DNA of 64,000 nucleotides from Proteiniphilum acetatigenes DSM 18083 (GCF_000380985.1 NZ_KB905694.1:124001-188000); one strand, 5' to 3'; shown: positions 17,352 to 27,917, numbered from the stretch's first letter. The notes: a model not told the origin generated them from the letters alone. Made by a program: numbers and translations.

Positions 17352-18734
17352 TCATTTACTTCCCGACAGATATTTCTCTTTCAACACCTGCTCTATTTCG
17401 GGAAGAAGCCTGTCGATATCTCCCGCTCCGAACGTCACCAATACTTCCACATCCTTATTCCGGAGCAGATCGGTCAATTCCTGTTTTGTGCAAAGCGATT
17501 TCTGTGCCGATGTTATCTTTTCGAAAATGATCTGTGAGGAGACTCCCTCAATGGGTTCTTCCCTGGCCGGATAAATATCCAGTAGTACCACATCATCCAA
17601 AAGCGATAAACTATCCGCGAATTCCTGTGCAAAATCACGGGTACGTGAATAGAGATGTGGTTGGAAAACAGCTGTTATTTTCTTATCTGTATAGAGCGCT
17701 TTGATCGATTCAATGGCTGCCGACAGTTCCCGCGGGTGATGGGCATAATCATCGATAAAAACTATCCGGTCGGTCTTGATATGAAAATCGAACCGCCTTC
17801 CGGCTCCCTGGAACGTATGTATGGCTTCCCGGATCTCGTCCGGTGTAACACCGCATAGCAGCGCTGCAGCGGCAGCAGCCACGCCATTCTCAATATTGAT
17901 CTTCACCGGAACACCCGGTGAAATATCTCTGATAACCTCCGAAGGTGTCACCAGGTCGAACAGAATTTCTCCATTCCCTATACGGATATTCTCTGCATGA
18001 AAATCACCCTCTGATTCTCCGTAGCTCCATATCTTCACCGTCTCTCCGGTACGTGGAGTCATCGGTATCCCCTTTTTCATGATCAGGTGCCCATTAGGCC
18101 GGATCAGCGAGGTAAACTTCTCAAAGCTCTCCCTGTACGCCTCCTCCGTACCATAAATGTCCAGATGATCGGGATCAGCCGAAGTGACGACAGCGATCCA
18201 CGGCTTCAGCCAGTGGAAGGAGCGGTCGTATTCATCGGCTTCCACAACCGTGATATTACTCTTCTCCGAGAGCAGCAGATTATTGTTATAATTTTTCAGA
18301 ATACCTCCCAGAAAGGCATTGCAATCCACTTGCGACTGCCGTAACAGGTGAGCGATCATGCTCGACACGGTAGTCTTTCCGTGGGTTCCCGCTACACAGA
18401 TAGCATCGCTGCTGCCGGTGATCTCACCGAGCAACTGCGCCCTTTTCATCACCACATATCCGTTCTCACGGAAATAGAGAAGTTCACTATGTGATGCGGG
18501 GACGGCAGGCGTATAGACTACCAATGTTTTCTCTTTATCGAAAAATGGTGCCGGAATAGAATGAATATCATCCTCATAATGGATAAATGCGCCTTCTTCC
18601 TGCAACGAGCGGGTAAGCAGGGATTCGGTACGGTCATAACCTCCCACCTTTTTCCCTTTCGAAAGAAAATAGCGGGCCAGGTTGCTCATGCCGATGCCAC
18701 CAATACCTATAAAATATATCGATTCATAGTTCAT
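17352..18734 (-). CDS. murC: UDP-N-acetylmuramate--L-alanine ligase
   Basis: First amino-acid-adding ligase of peptidoglycan precursor synthesis. 460 residues. The N-terminal dinucleotide-like fold carries FIGIGGIGMSNLARYFLSKG; the ATP loop is CVAGTHGKTTVSSMIAHLL near residue 115; the central EADEYDRSF and the C-terminal FIDDYAHHPRE and FQPHLYSRT are diagnostic for MurC. The start ATG overlaps the murG stop by 4 bases (18731-18734), a sign of translational coupling. Confidence 0.97.
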   Translation of the reverse strand: MNYESIYFIGIGGIGMSNLARYFLSKGKKVGGYDRTESLLTRSLQEEGAFIHYEDDIHSIPAPFFDKEKTLVVYTPAVPASHSELLYFRENGYVVMKRAQLLGEITGSSDAICVAGTHGKTTVSSMIAHLLRQSQVDCNAFLGGILKNYNNNLLLSEKSNITVVEADEYDRSFHWLKPWIAVVTSADPDHLDIYGTEEAYRESFEKFTSLIRPNGHLIMKKGIPMTPRTGETVKIWSYGESEGDFHAENIRIGNGEILFDLVTPSEVIRDISPGVPVKINIENGVAAAAAALLCGVTPDEIREAIHTFQGAGRRFDFHIKTDRIVFIDDYAHHPRELSAAIESIKALYTDKKITAVFQPHLYSRTRDFAQEFADSLSLLDDVVLLDIYPAREEPIEGVSSQIIFEKITSAQKSLCTKQELTDLLRNKDVEVLVTFGAGDIDRLLPEIEQVLKEKYLSGSK

Positions 18735-19834
18735 TTCTGAATTATCTTTTCTATTTCGTCGACGATCCGTTTTGCCGAATCGTGTTGTGCCAGTTTCGCA
18801 ATATTATCGCTAAGTCTTTTCAAATCTTCATCATTTCTTATCAGTGCTATCGCCTTATCGAACAGGATATCAGAAGCATCAGCATCCGGAATCATAATGG
18901 CTGCACCCTTGTCCACCAGCGCCTGGGCATTCTTTGTCTGATGGTCTTCGGCTACATTGGGGGAAGGCACCAGAATGACTGCCTTTCCCAACAGGCTGAA
19001 TTCAGAGATAGACCCGGCACCGGCACGGGATATTATCAGGTCAGCCACTGAATAAGCGTAATCCATCCGCGAGACGAAATCAAACAGATGTACGTTTGAC
19101 GGTATCTTACCTTCCGCTTGTAGTTGCTGCATCTCCTTATAATAATATTTTCCGCATTGCCAGATCACCTGTAGATCATCAGCTTCAGCCAGTTTTGGGA
19201 ATGCGTGTGTTATACTTTGATTGAGCGTACGGGCACCAAGACTCCCCCCTAACATCAGAATAGTCCTCTTACCGGGATCCAACTGAAACTGAACGTATCC
19301 CTGCGCCCGATTCTCTTCCGATATCACCAGATCCTGCCGACAGGGATTACCGGTAAGGACGATCTTCTCTTTCGGGAAAAATTGTTCCATCCCTTCATAG
19401 GCCACACAAATAATGGCCGCCTTACGGGCCAGCATCTTATTGGTTACGCCTGCATAAGAGTTCTGTTCCTGAAGGAGGGTCGGCACACCTTTCACTGATG
19501 CCGCCTTCAATGTAGGACCACTGGCATATCCTCCCACGCCCACAGCTATATCAGGCCTGAAATCATTTATGATCTTACGTGCCTTCTGCATGCTTTTGAA
19601 AAGCTTTACCATCACAGAGAAATTCTTCAGAAGATTCTTCCGGTCGAATCCGGCCACCGGCAGACCGACAATTTCATACCCGGCTGCCGGCACACGCTCC
19701 ATCTCCATCCTGTCTTCCGCTCCTACAAAAAGTATTTCACAGTCGGGCCATCGCTCCTTCACGCCATTGGCAATACTGATTGCGGGAAAAATATGTCCGC
19801 CCGTGCCACCGCCGCTGATAATTACTCGCTTCAT
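18731..19834 (-). CDS. murG: UDP-GlcNAc:undecaprenyl-PP-MurNAc-pentapeptide GlcNAc transferase
   Basis: Makes lipid II from lipid I on the cytoplasmic membrane face. 367 residues, GT-B fold, GT28. The N-terminal glycine loop ISGGGTGGHIFPAISIA, the GVGGYASGPTLKAA loop and the C-terminal donor site region (LISRAGAGSISEFSLLGKAVILVP, EDHQTKNA) are all present. The gene overlaps both murC and ftsW by 4 bases, so these three are translationally coupled. Confidence 0.97.
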   Translation of the reverse strand: MKRVIISGGGTGGHIFPAISIANGVKERWPDCEILFVGAEDRMEMERVPAAGYEIVGLPVAGFDRKNLLKNFSVMVKLFKSMQKARKIINDFRPDIAVGVGGYASGPTLKAASVKGVPTLLQEQNSYAGVTNKMLARKAAIICVAYEGMEQFFPKEKIVLTGNPCRQDLVISEENRAQGYVQFQLDPGKRTILMLGGSLGARTLNQSITHAFPKLAEADDLQVIWQCGKYYYKEMQQLQAEGKIPSNVHLFDFVSRMDYAYSVADLIISRAGAGSISEFSLLGKAVILVPSPNVAEDHQTKNAQALVDKGAAIMIPDADASDILFDKAIALIRNDEDLKRLSDNIAKLAQHDSAKRIVDEIEKIIQK

Positions 19835-21192
19835 ACCTGAATAATTTCAAATTCAACCTTATCTTCCAATTTGTCGACCGATTCTTTTATTTCATTTGCA
19901 GGATTGTGAAGATCATTCTCCTTATCCTGGCCAGGTTCTGTTTCAGGAGCTTTCTCCTCTTTCTTCTTTCCAATACCGAAACGGTCGGCACTCAGGATCA
20001 ATCCAAAATAAGCACAGGTGATCAGCGTGGAAGTTCCACCGCGACTCACTAATGGTAACGGCTGTCCGGTGACCGGGATCAGGTTGACTGCCACCGCCAT
20101 ATTGACAAAAGCCTGTATAGAGAGCATCAATGCCGATCCCAGGACGAGGTACTTGGGAAAGAGTTTCTCAGTCTTCCGCGCGATCATTCCCGCGCGAATC
20201 AGAATAATTACATAGAGCAACAGGACAAAAAGCCCTCCCAGAAGTCCCATCTCTTCAATAATAATAGCATAGATAAAGTCGGAATAGGCTTGTGGCAGAA
20301 AATCGCGTTCGGTGCTGTTGCCGGGAAAGACTCCCAATACACCACCGTTGGCAATGGCTATCTTGGCATGTGCCACCTGATAATTTTCGTCGGTAATCGT
20401 AAAGTACTCCTCTTCCGATAATTCTTTATGCGTACTGAAATTCGCAATGCGGTTTTTCCATGTACCCATGCGGTTCAGGGGTCCGGAATCGGTCCAGTTT
20501 TCCGGAATCACATTCAACAGCAGAATAAACAGGAGTACTGCTCCTATCCCCACCCCTGCAACTTTCAACAACCGCAGGAATTTCACATTACCGATGAACA
20601 TCAGCAGATAACAGATTCCAAACAGCAACACAGCTGTCGACAGGTTATCCATGGCGATGATTCCACAGACAACCACCATCAATCCAATCATCCATCGGAA
20701 GAGAAGACCCTCATTCTCTCCGTTCTGTTTGCTCAGAAGAAAAGCGATGGTTCCCATCAGTGATATCTTGGCTATTTCCGAAGGCTGAATAGTGAAGCCC
20801 ATAAAAGATATCCACCGGTCGGCTCCATTGACACTCGTACCTATAAACGGTGTCAGGATCAGCAACACAATAGCCCCGATCAATACAAATATCAACGATG
20901 AAAAGTAACGGTAGGGTATATTATGAATAAGCAGGATCACTCCCACCCCGCCTATCAGAAACATGGCATGTCTCAGTATCGGCCCCCACATATTTTGTTG
21001 ACGGTAGACTATGGTGCTGGTAGCACTGAATATCTCCACCAGTGAAATAACACACAGAATGATAAAGACCAGCCAGATCACTTTATCACCTTTGAATATC
21101 TTACGTCCGAAATCACCTAACGAAGATTCCGTTTCTGCTACCCCATCATACAATCGATCGGGATCAGCCATTTGATTACTGTCGTTAAGCAT
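19831..21192 (-). CDS. ftsW: FtsW, septal lipid II polymerase (SEDS family)
   Basis: Polytopic SEDS glycan polymerase working with FtsI. 453 residues with about ten membrane segments. Diagnostic blocks: NGADRWISFMGFTIQPSEIAK, the HAKIAIANGGVLGVFPGNSTERDFLPQAYSDFIYAIIIEEMG region holding the catalytic-loop residues, and NLIPVTGQPLPLVSRGGTS. The C-terminal tail after residue 400 is long and charged (rich in E, K and P). The ORF start has an in-frame alternative Met eight codons later. A 117-base spacer with short tandem repeats separates it from murD. Confidence 0.96.
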   Translation of the reverse strand: MLNDSNQMADPDRLYDGVAETESSLGDFGRKIFKGDKVIWLVFIILCVISLVEIFSATSTIVYRQQNMWGPILRHAMFLIGGVGVILLIHNIPYRYFSSLIFVLIGAIVLLILTPFIGTSVNGADRWISFMGFTIQPSEIAKISLMGTIAFLLSKQNGENEGLLFRWMIGLMVVVCGIIAMDNLSTAVLLFGICYLLMFIGNVKFLRLLKVAGVGIGAVLLFILLLNVIPENWTDSGPLNRMGTWKNRIANFSTHKELSEEEYFTITDENYQVAHAKIAIANGGVLGVFPGNSTERDFLPQAYSDFIYAIIIEEMGLLGGLFVLLLYVIILIRAGMIARKTEKLFPKYLVLGSALMLSIQAFVNMAVAVNLIPVTGQPLPLVSRGGTSTLITCAYFGLILSADRFGIGKKKEEKAPETEPGQDKENDLHNPANEIKESVDKLEDKVEFEIIQV

Positions 21193-21309
21193 AATTTGAT
21201 TTGTTGATTTACTAATTTATTGATTTGCTGATTGAACAAGATTGAACAAGATTGAATGAGATTGATCAAATTATAAAAACCTTTCCACTTTCCCACCATT
21301 CCACCTCAA
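21193..21309. repeat. Spacer with short degenerate tandem repeats between murD and ftsW
   Basis: First a TTGATTT-like heptamer series, then GATTGAACAA twice, then a 23-base block (21249-21271) that recurs inverted at 24032-24054, on the other side of murD-mraY. No gene fits here. Confidence 0.7.
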
Positions 21310-22653
21310 TCACAACCGTCTGACGCATTCCCTGAACTGGTCGCCGCGGTCTTCGTAGTTTTTAAACAGGTCGAAGCTGGCACAACAGGGTGAGAGTAAT
21401 ACTGTGTCGCCTTTCTGCGCCAGTTGATAAGCTGCCTCCACCGCTTCTGTCATAGAACCGGCATCTCTAATCTCATCCACTTTACCATCGAAGAATGCGT
21501 GCAGTTTACTATTGTCTTTTCCCAGAAAGACCAGTGCCCTTACCTTTTTACGTACCAGCTCTTCAATTTCGGTATAATCGTTCCCTTTGTCAGTTCCTCC
21601 GAGGATCAATACTGTTTTCGTATGCATACTTTGCAAGGCATACCAGCATGAATTCACATTGGTCGCTTTGGAGTCGTTGATATACTGTACTCCACGTACC
21701 GTAGCCACTTTTTCGAGCCGGTGCGGGACTCCTTTGAAATCGGACAGGGATATACGTAACTGTTCATCGCTGACATCCATCAGTTTTGCGACAATACCCG
21801 ATGCCATCGAGTTGTACACATTATGCATCCCTTCCAAAGCAAGCAATTCCAGTTCCATATCAAATATATTTTCTTTCGTTTGAATGTACAGTTTCCCGTT
21901 TTCGGTATATGCAACCATATGACCGTTTTTTTTCTCTCCAAAGGGATAAATGGTGGCTGCTGGCTTCAACTTCTCAATTTCTTTCGTTACTAAAGGATCA
22001 TCTATCCAGTAAATGAAGGCATCGTCGGTTTTCTGATTCCGGATGATCCTCATTTTGGCATCCACGTAATGTTGCAGGTTATGATCGTAACGATCCAGAT
22101 GATCGGGGGTAATATTCAGAAGTACTGCAATATCGGCTTTAAAATCACACACTCCTTCCAATTGAAAACTACTCAACTCCAACACGTAATAGTCATAAGA
22201 CTCTTCTGCCACCTGGCGGGCAAAACTCTTTCCTATATTACCGCCTAGTCCCACATTCAATCCTGCCGAGCGAAGGATATGGTAGATCAGGCTGGTTGTG
22301 GTGGTTTTACCATTACTTCCGGTAATACAGATCATCTTCGCATCCGTGTATCTTCCGGCAAACTCAATCTCGGAGATCACAGGAATACCTTTTGCCAATA
22401 TCTTCTGCATGATGGGAGCAGTGTCGGGGATACCGGGACTTTTCACAATTTCATCGGCCGTCAATATAGATTCCTCGGTATGTCCTTTTTCCTCAAAATC
22501 GATCCGGTATGTTTCCAGTGTTTCACGATGTGTGTCGCTCAGGATATTACTGTCGGAAAGAAATACCCTGAACCCTTGCTTCTGTGCCAGTATAGCAGAA
22601 CCCACACCGCTTTCACCGCCACCAAGGATTACTATTAGTTTTTTATCCATCAT
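21310..22653 (-). CDS. murD: UDP-N-acetylmuramoylalanine--D-glutamate ligase
   Basis: Adds D-glutamate to UDP-MurNAc-L-alanine. 447 residues. The N-terminal nucleotide fold starts VILGGGESGVGSAILA; the ATP loop is ITGSNGKTTTTSLIYHIL near residue 110; ELSSFQLEG and the downstream NITPDHLDRYDH are the MurD-specific metal and substrate loops; the C-terminal INDSKATN and LSPCCASFDLFKNYEDRGDQF blocks are complete. A second Met at position 2 is an equally possible start. Lies between ftsW and mraY in the standard order of this phylum. Confidence 0.97.
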   Translation of the reverse strand: MMDKKLIVILGGGESGVGSAILAQKQGFRVFLSDSNILSDTHRETLETYRIDFEEKGHTEESILTADEIVKSPGIPDTAPIMQKILAKGIPVISEIEFAGRYTDAKMICITGSNGKTTTTSLIYHILRSAGLNVGLGGNIGKSFARQVAEESYDYYVLELSSFQLEGVCDFKADIAVLLNITPDHLDRYDHNLQHYVDAKMRIIRNQKTDDAFIYWIDDPLVTKEIEKLKPAATIYPFGEKKNGHMVAYTENGKLYIQTKENIFDMELELLALEGMHNVYNSMASGIVAKLMDVSDEQLRISLSDFKGVPHRLEKVATVRGVQYINDSKATNVNSCWYALQSMHTKTVLILGGTDKGNDYTEIEELVRKKVRALVFLGKDNSKLHAFFDGKVDEIRDAGSMTEAVEAAYQLAQKGDTVLLSPCCASFDLFKNYEDRGDQFRECVRRL

Positions 22654-22739
22654 TCCTTTATTTAATTGAACAAACCAATCGGTTCAACAGGCGTTACCGG
22701 TGTACTCAATCCCTGTCTCTCTTTTACCGCTCAATATCA

Positions 22740-23999
22740 TTACCGCATCTTGAGTGTCGCCAGCGCCAATACGGCCAGAATCATCCCTACTAACCAGAAG
22801 CGGCTCACGATCTTCGGCTCGGCCAACGGAGCAAAAGGCTTCTGAATAAGTGCATCGATACTTCCATCACCCGGTTTCTGGTAATGATGATGCAGGGGTG
22901 TCATCTTAAAGATACGCTTACCCACACCATATTTCTTCTTCGTAAATTTAAAATAGAATACTTGTGCAATCACCGATAACGCCTCCACAAAGAATACCCC
23001 ACATAGAATGGGCAGCAGCAGTTCCTTGTGGATCAACACGGCAAAAACACCAATAATACCTCCCATCGTCAGACTACCAGTATCGCCCATGAATACCTGG
23101 GCCGGATAAGCGTTATACCACAGAAAACCGACACAAGCGCCAACAAAGGCAGAGGCAAACACCATCAGTTCGTCTCCCCCCGGTATATACATGATATTCA
23201 GATAAGAGGCAAAATCGACACGTCCCGAGACATAAGCAAGGATACCCAATGCCACCCCGATAATAGCCGAAGAGCCGGAGGCCAGTCCATCCAGTCCATC
23301 CGTCAGATTGGCACTGTTGGAGACCGCTGTCACTATAAGAATCACCACCAGAATAAAAACGATCCATACCGCAGTATCGGCAAAGTCGCCCATCCAGTTG
23401 ACAAGCCATCTGTAATCGAAATTGTTATTCTTTACAAAGGGGATAGTGGTGCTGGTGGTCTTCACATCTTCATTCTGATAAGTGACTTCCTCTATCACGT
23501 TATTCACCCGGATCTCGGTATTCTCCCGGACAACCATTTCAGGGCTGAAATAGATGGTAAGTCCGACGATAAGCCCCAATCCAATCTGTGCGACGATCTT
23601 AAACTTCCCTTTTAATCCCTCTTTATCCTTTTTGAACACTTTGATATAATCATCAGCAAATCCCAATGTACCTAACCAGACGGTGCTGACAAGCATCAGG
23701 ATAATATAGATATTCTCTAATTTCCCGAAGAGCAGTGTGGATGCCAAAATGGAAAGGATCACAATAACTCCTCCCATGGTAGGTGTACCCCGCTTACTGT
23801 ATTGTCCTTCCAGATCTAAATTCCGGATAGTCTCCCCTATCTGTCTGCGTTGTAGCGCACTGATAATCCTCTTCCCCGCAAAAATTCCGATCAGCAGGGA
23901 GAAGATCGCTGCCATTGCAGAACGGAACATCACGAACTGGAACATGCCCGCTCCGGGAAAATCGAGTTGGTCTAAATATTCAAATAGATAATATAACAT
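22740..23999 (-). CDS. mraY: Phospho-N-acetylmuramoyl-pentapeptide transferase
   Basis: Transfers phospho-MurNAc-pentapeptide to undecaprenyl phosphate, forming lipid I. 419 residues, about ten membrane helices. Catalytic signatures: [23 protein letters not shown], the [12 protein letters not shown] aspartate loop, and [11 protein letters not shown], with the histidine triad in MTPLHHHYQ. It is about 60 residues longer than the E. coli enzyme because of a polar insertion near residues 160-205, which is usual in Bacteroidetes. Upstream are murE and a heptamer-repeat spacer. Confidence 0.97.
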   Translation of the reverse strand: MLYYLFEYLDQLDFPGAGMFQFVMFRSAMAAIFSLLIGIFAGKRIISALQRRQIGETIRNLDLEGQYSKRGTPTMGGVIVILSILASTLLFGKLENIYIILMLVSTVWLGTLGFADDYIKVFKKDKEGLKGKFKIVAQIGLGLIVGLTIYFSPEMVVRENTEIRVNNVIEEVTYQNEDVKTTSTTIPFVKNNNFDYRWLVNWMGDFADTAVWIVFILVVILIVTAVSNSANLTDGLDGLASGSSAIIGVALGILAYVSGRVDFASYLNIMYIPGGDELMVFASAFVGACVGFLWYNAYPAQVFMGDTGSLTMGGIIGVFAVLIHKELLLPILCGVFFVEALSVIAQVFYFKFTKKKYGVGKRIFKMTPLHHHYQKPGDGSIDALIQKPFAPLAEPKIVSRFWLVGMILAVLALATLKMR

Positions 24000-24001
24000 A
24001 C

Positions 24002-24054
24002 AAATTTAGGATTTGGGATTTGAGATTTAGGATTTGATCAATCTCATTCAATCT
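24002..24054. repeat. Heptamer array and inverted block upstream of mraY
   Basis: GGATTTG-type heptamers run exactly in phase at 24009-24036 (GGATTTG, GGATTTG, AGATTTA, GGATTTG). They merge into a 23-base block (24032-24054) that is the inverse of 21249-21271. Confidence 0.75.
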
Positions 24055-25535
24055 CATTCAATCTTTTCACTTTTAGTTTTTAGTTTATCAAATATTTTTT
24101 CTACTTCTTCCTTATCATCGAAATGGTGTTTCACTCCTTTTATTTCCTGATAATCTTCATGACCTTTTCCGGCAATGAGAATTACATCCCCCGGTTGCGC
24201 CAGTGCACAGGCAGTTTTAATTGCTTCCCTGCGATCGGTAATAGTAAGCGTATTACTTTTCTGTTCTTCAGTAAGCCCATTAAGCATATCCTGAAGAATC
24301 TCTCCCGGTTCTTCAAACCGGGGATTGTCAGACGTAAATACTGCTTTATCACTAAGCTGTACTGCTTCACGTGCCATAATAGGCCGTTTGGTTCTGTCGC
24401 GATTCCCTCCGCACCCCACTACGGTGATAATCCGGCCCTTCTTGTTCAGCACACCATTGATAGCGTTCAGCACATTGCTCAGCGCATCAGGTGTATGCGC
24501 ATAGTCCACGATAACAGTATAATCCTGCGGTGAACGGAGGGTCTGGAATCTCCCTGCTACCGGTTTTAACAGCGAGAGCGTGCGGAGTAACTCCTCTTCA
24601 TCGAGTCCGAGCAGGATACCCGCTCCGTATACTGCCAGCAGGTTATAAACATTAAAAGTTCCCACGAATTGAACGGTCAGCTCTTTTCCGTTTATCTCTA
24701 TATCTGTACCGTCGAAATGCTTTTCAAAGATGCGGGCTTTAAAATCGGCCATTCCTGTCACCGAATAGGTATATTGGGTAGCTTTCGTATTCTGCAGCAT
24801 CACCGTACCGTTCTTGTCATCGATGTTGGTCAATGCAAAAGCATCAGACGGAAGGTCGTCAAAAAAGGCCTTCTTCACATTACGGTATTCCAGCATATTT
24901 TTGTGATAATCGAGATGATCCTGAGTAAGATTCGTAAAAATACCTCCTGCAAACCAGAGACCATGCACGCGTTTCTGGTGGATGGCATGGGAACTCACCT
25001 CCATAAAAGCATATTCGCATCCGGCATCCACCATTTTGCGCAGATAATCGTTGAGAGTGATCGGATCGAGTGTGGTATGCGTAGTGGGATACCGTTCACC
25101 ATTCACATAATTGGCTACTGTAGACAGCAATCCGGAAGGGTAACCCAGATAGCGGAACGTATCGTACAACAATGTGGCAATAGTCGTCTTCCCATTTGTT
25201 CCGGTAACACCGACCAGTTTCAGCAATGACGACGGGTGTCCATACCATGCAGAAGCTACCTGTGCAAGAGCTATTGTACTCTGTTTTACCTGCACATAGG
25301 TAATACGGGAAAAATACTCCTCGATCATTGGCTTGTCGTACACTACCGCTACGGCTCCCTGTTCTATCGCTTTACCGATATAAGCATGCCCGTCGGTAAA
25401 GATCCCTTCTACCGCAATAAAAAGGGACCCCGGAGTTACCATACGCGAATCGGATGTGATGGATGTCACCTCCGCCTCACCGTTACCACGCAGAGCAACA
25501 ATATCACAAGCTTCGATCAATTTATTTAAGTTCAT
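24054..25535 (-). CDS. murE: UDP-N-acetylmuramoyl-L-alanyl-D-glutamate--diamino acid ligase
   Basis: Adds the third residue of the stem peptide, almost certainly meso-diaminopimelate: the DNPR motif ([13 protein letters not shown]) that recognises it is present. 493 residues from the chosen ATG at 25535. The ATP loop is [34 protein letters not shown] and [14 protein letters not shown] are also diagnostic. The open frame extends 34 codons further upstream, but that part is encoded by a low-complexity AAAAGTG-type repeat and has no family counterpart, so the later Met is preferred; an AAAGGA lies unusually close to it. Confidence 0.95.
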   Translation of the reverse strand: MNLNKLIEACDIVALRGNGEAEVTSITSDSRMVTPGSLFIAVEGIFTDGHAYIGKAIEQGAVAVVYDKPMIEEYFSRITYVQVKQSTIALAQVASAWYGHPSSLLKLVGVTGTNGKTTIATLLYDTFRYLGYPSGLLSTVANYVNGERYPTTHTTLDPITLNDYLRKMVDAGCEYAFMEVSSHAIHQKRVHGLWFAGGIFTNLTQDHLDYHKNMLEYRNVKKAFFDDLPSDAFALTNIDDKNGTVMLQNTKATQYTYSVTGMADFKARIFEKHFDGTDIEINGKELTVQFVGTFNVYNLLAVYGAGILLGLDEEELLRTLSLLKPVAGRFQTLRSPQDYTVIVDYAHTPDALSNVLNAINGVLNKKGRIITVVGCGGNRDRTKRPIMAREAVQLSDKAVFTSDNPRFEEPGEILQDMLNGLTEEQKSNTLTITDRREAIKTACALAQPGDVILIAGKGHEDYQEIKGVKHHFDDKEEVEKIFDKLKTKSEKIE

Positions 25536-25550
25536 ATCCTTTAGTAAATT

Positions 25551-25703
25551 AAAAGTGAAAAGTGAAAAGTGAAAAATTAAAAATGAATTCTCAACTTCTT
25601 TACTTCTTAACTTCTGACTTCTTTTTTCATTAGCCACTACTTCCCGATAAATCGGGGCAAGTTATCCCGACTTGTCGGGATTGGCACATTATTCATATTG
25701 GCA
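25551..25703. repeat. Repeat-filled spacer between ftsI and murE, with two palindromes
   Basis: 25551-25627 is a degenerate heptamer array: AAAAGTG three times in exact phase, drifting into AACTTCT-like units. Then two perfect palindromes sharing the core CCCGA/TCGGG: CCCGATAAATCGGG at 25643-25656 and ATCCCGACTTGTCGGGAT at 25664-25681. After that come TTGGCACATTATTCA-type words that recur near 28535 and 37320. Confidence 0.75.
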
Positions 25704-25711
25704 CATTGAAT

Positions 25712-27910
25712 CTATCTCATCGTAATGGTGACGGTAGTACCTTTCATCAATTTCTGACCGGGTGAAAGCGATTGGGACACCACCTTTCCCGCTCCGATCA
25801 GGTTTACCCTCAACCCCGACTTCTCCAACAGATAAATTGCATCGCGGGCGCCCATTCCCCTAACATCGGGGATCAGAGCACTGTTCAGTGCAATTGGTTC
25901 CGATCGGTAAGTGGTACTGTCGTATTTCATCTTCACCCAATCAGCAGCTTCTGCCGGACCTTCCGCCGGTAAATTCAATGTGCTCAACAACGACCTGTTA
26001 CGATCCCAGTTGCCGTTTTTCAGCAAAGGTTGTTTTTGCAGCGTAGAGTCTATCCTGCAAGCCTCCACATCTAACCGCACCTTCCTTAAATAGGTCTGCT
26101 CGGCTATATTTTTAAAGACCATACCAGCCATTCCTCCACCCGAAGGCACACCTTTCGGTTTTCTCAGTCCTACAAAGATGGTGTACATCGGTTCTTCTGC
26201 CGGGAAATAACCGCAGAACGAAACGTAATAGCCTCCATAGCCTCCTCCGGAAGCGATTTGTGCCGTACCGGTCTTACCGGCTATGGTGAAATAGTCGGAA
26301 TCCACCACTTTGGCTGTACCATTTTCCACCACTTTCAACAGCATCTGATGGATTTGCTCCAAGGTGGTTTCCTTACACATTTTCGGATTTACTACCTCAG
26401 CCTCCACGTTCTTCACCACTTTTCCCTTTTCGAAAAACTGCTTGGCGATAAAGGGTTTTATCATTGTTCCGCCGTTAGCGATTCCGTTATAGAACATCAA
26501 CATATAGATTGGCGGCACCTGGGTTTCATATCCAAACGACATCCAGGGGAGAGTGGTTTTCGACCAGTAATTGGTTTTGTCATTGGGGAAACGGATAGAT
26601 GAAGTACCTTCGATCCCGTTAAGCGGCACATCCCATGTGAGCCGTTTTCTCAAACCGATACGGTCTATTCCCTCTACAAATTTTGTTGGGTTGTTTTCAT
26701 ATCCTTTTAATGCGATTTTACTCATCACCACATTCGATGAGACGGCCATCCCCTCGGCCACAGTCATGTAGCCCCTGTCTTGTCCTCTACGCCAGTAATG
26801 ATCCCGCACCCATCTCTTGTTATATTGAAAGAGTCCGTTCCCTACATAAAATGAATCGGTAGGAGTGATTACTCCGTCATCGAGCGCCACCATCGTAGTC
26901 ACTGTCTTAAAAGTAGAACCCGGTTCATTCATATAGGAGAATGCGTTAGGATTTCCCTCGGCATAATCCCCGTTACTCATACGGTCGAGGTTGACAATTC
27001 CTTTTATTTCTCCGGTCTTCACCTCCATGATGATGGCTGTACCCGACTCGGCCTCCGTCTCAATCAACTTCTCCCGCAAGGCACGCTCGGTAATATCCTG
27101 TATGGCTGCATCGATAGTAGTAACAATATCCCAACCCTCTTCGGCCGGTTTCTCTACCACATCCATCCATTTACCTTGTATCTTCTGGCGGAATTTTATA
27201 CCGGGAACGCCCCTGAGCAACGAGTCGTATTTCAACTCCAGACCGCTGGCACCTCCCTTATCAATATCTTTATAGACACTGCCGACTGTACGGTTGGCCA
27301 GGTTACCGAAAGGTTTTTTACGGGCATTTCGCTCTTCAGCGATCAGTCCGCTACGGTTAGAGCGCTGGTTCCAGAACGGATAGGTACGAATCTCCTTTAA
27401 ATCGACATAAGAGATATCGGCCCTCAATATTCTTACATAACGCGAACGGATCGGCACCCGCTTATCGATCCCCTTCTCCTGATTTTCACGGATCTGACGT
27501 TCTTCTTTTTCGCGCATCGACCACCCGTTCATAATCACATTCTTATACTGGGCAGCGGTCCTGTCGGGAAATTTCTTAGCTAACGTCACCGACAGGTCAT
27601 CCACATACTTGATAAGTGTATCTTTCTGCATCCCATCCGCCCAGAAATCCATATAAATATTGTATAGCGGTTCTGTAGTTGCCAGGAGTTTACCATCGTG
27701 TGTGTAGATATTACCTCTTTTGGGGAGGATCACACGATCCCTGATCACAGTCTCTTTTTCGCCTACCTCACGCCATTTTTTTCCTTCGGCGGTAAAAACG
27801 ATCTTACCTGCAGAAACAATAATCATTACGGCAAACAACATCAACAGGGCAACGATAAATCCGTATCTGCCTAAAATAGCCCGTTTGTTATTCCGATTTT
27901 GTCGTTTCAT
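25712..27910 (-). CDS. ftsI: FtsI, septal peptidoglycan transpeptidase (class B PBP with PASTA domain)
   Basis: Cross-links septal peptidoglycan. 732 residues from the chosen ATG at 27910. One N-terminal membrane helix (about residues 15-35), a pedestal domain, then the transpeptidase domain: SxxK as EPGSTFKTV, SxN as AVSSNVVMS, KTG as IAGKTGTAQ. A single PASTA domain ends the protein (ALIPDVRGMGARDAIYLLEK onward). The frame is open for 29 more codons upstream, but those codons (reading ARIENRGAKATQ) come from dispersed element copy C, which at other loci is non-coding; the start after the element is therefore preferred. Annotation pipelines are likely to choose the longer form wrongly. Confidence 0.95.
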   Translation of the reverse strand: MKRQNRNNKRAILGRYGFIVALLMLFAVMIIVSAGKIVFTAEGKKWREVGEKETVIRDRVILPKRGNIYTHDGKLLATTEPLYNIYMDFWADGMQKDTLIKYVDDLSVTLAKKFPDRTAAQYKNVIMNGWSMREKEERQIRENQEKGIDKRVPIRSRYVRILRADISYVDLKEIRTYPFWNQRSNRSGLIAEERNARKKPFGNLANRTVGSVYKDIDKGGASGLELKYDSLLRGVPGIKFRQKIQGKWMDVVEKPAEEGWDIVTTIDAAIQDITERALREKLIETEAESGTAIIMEVKTGEIKGIVNLDRMSNGDYAEGNPNAFSYMNEPGSTFKTVTTMVALDDGVITPTDSFYVGNGLFQYNKRWVRDHYWRRGQDRGYMTVAEGMAVSSNVVMSKIALKGYENNPTKFVEGIDRIGLRKRLTWDVPLNGIEGTSSIRFPNDKTNYWSKTTLPWMSFGYETQVPPIYMLMFYNGIANGGTMIKPFIAKQFFEKGKVVKNVEAEVVNPKMCKETTLEQIHQMLLKVVENGTAKVVDSDYFTIAGKTGTAQIASGGGYGGYYVSFCGYFPAEEPMYTIFVGLRKPKGVPSGGGMAGMVFKNIAEQTYLRKVRLDVEACRIDSTLQKQPLLKNGNWDRNRSLLSTLNLPAEGPAEAADWVKMKYDSTTYRSEPIALNSALIPDVRGMGARDAIYLLEKSGLRVNLIGAGKVVSQSLSPGQKLMKGTTVTITMR

Positions 27911-27917
27911 TTTCTGT

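Noticed and set aside
25536-25637. Upstream extension of murE by 34 codons
   Set aside because: Encoded by a heptamer repeat array; conserved MurE sequence starts at the later Met.
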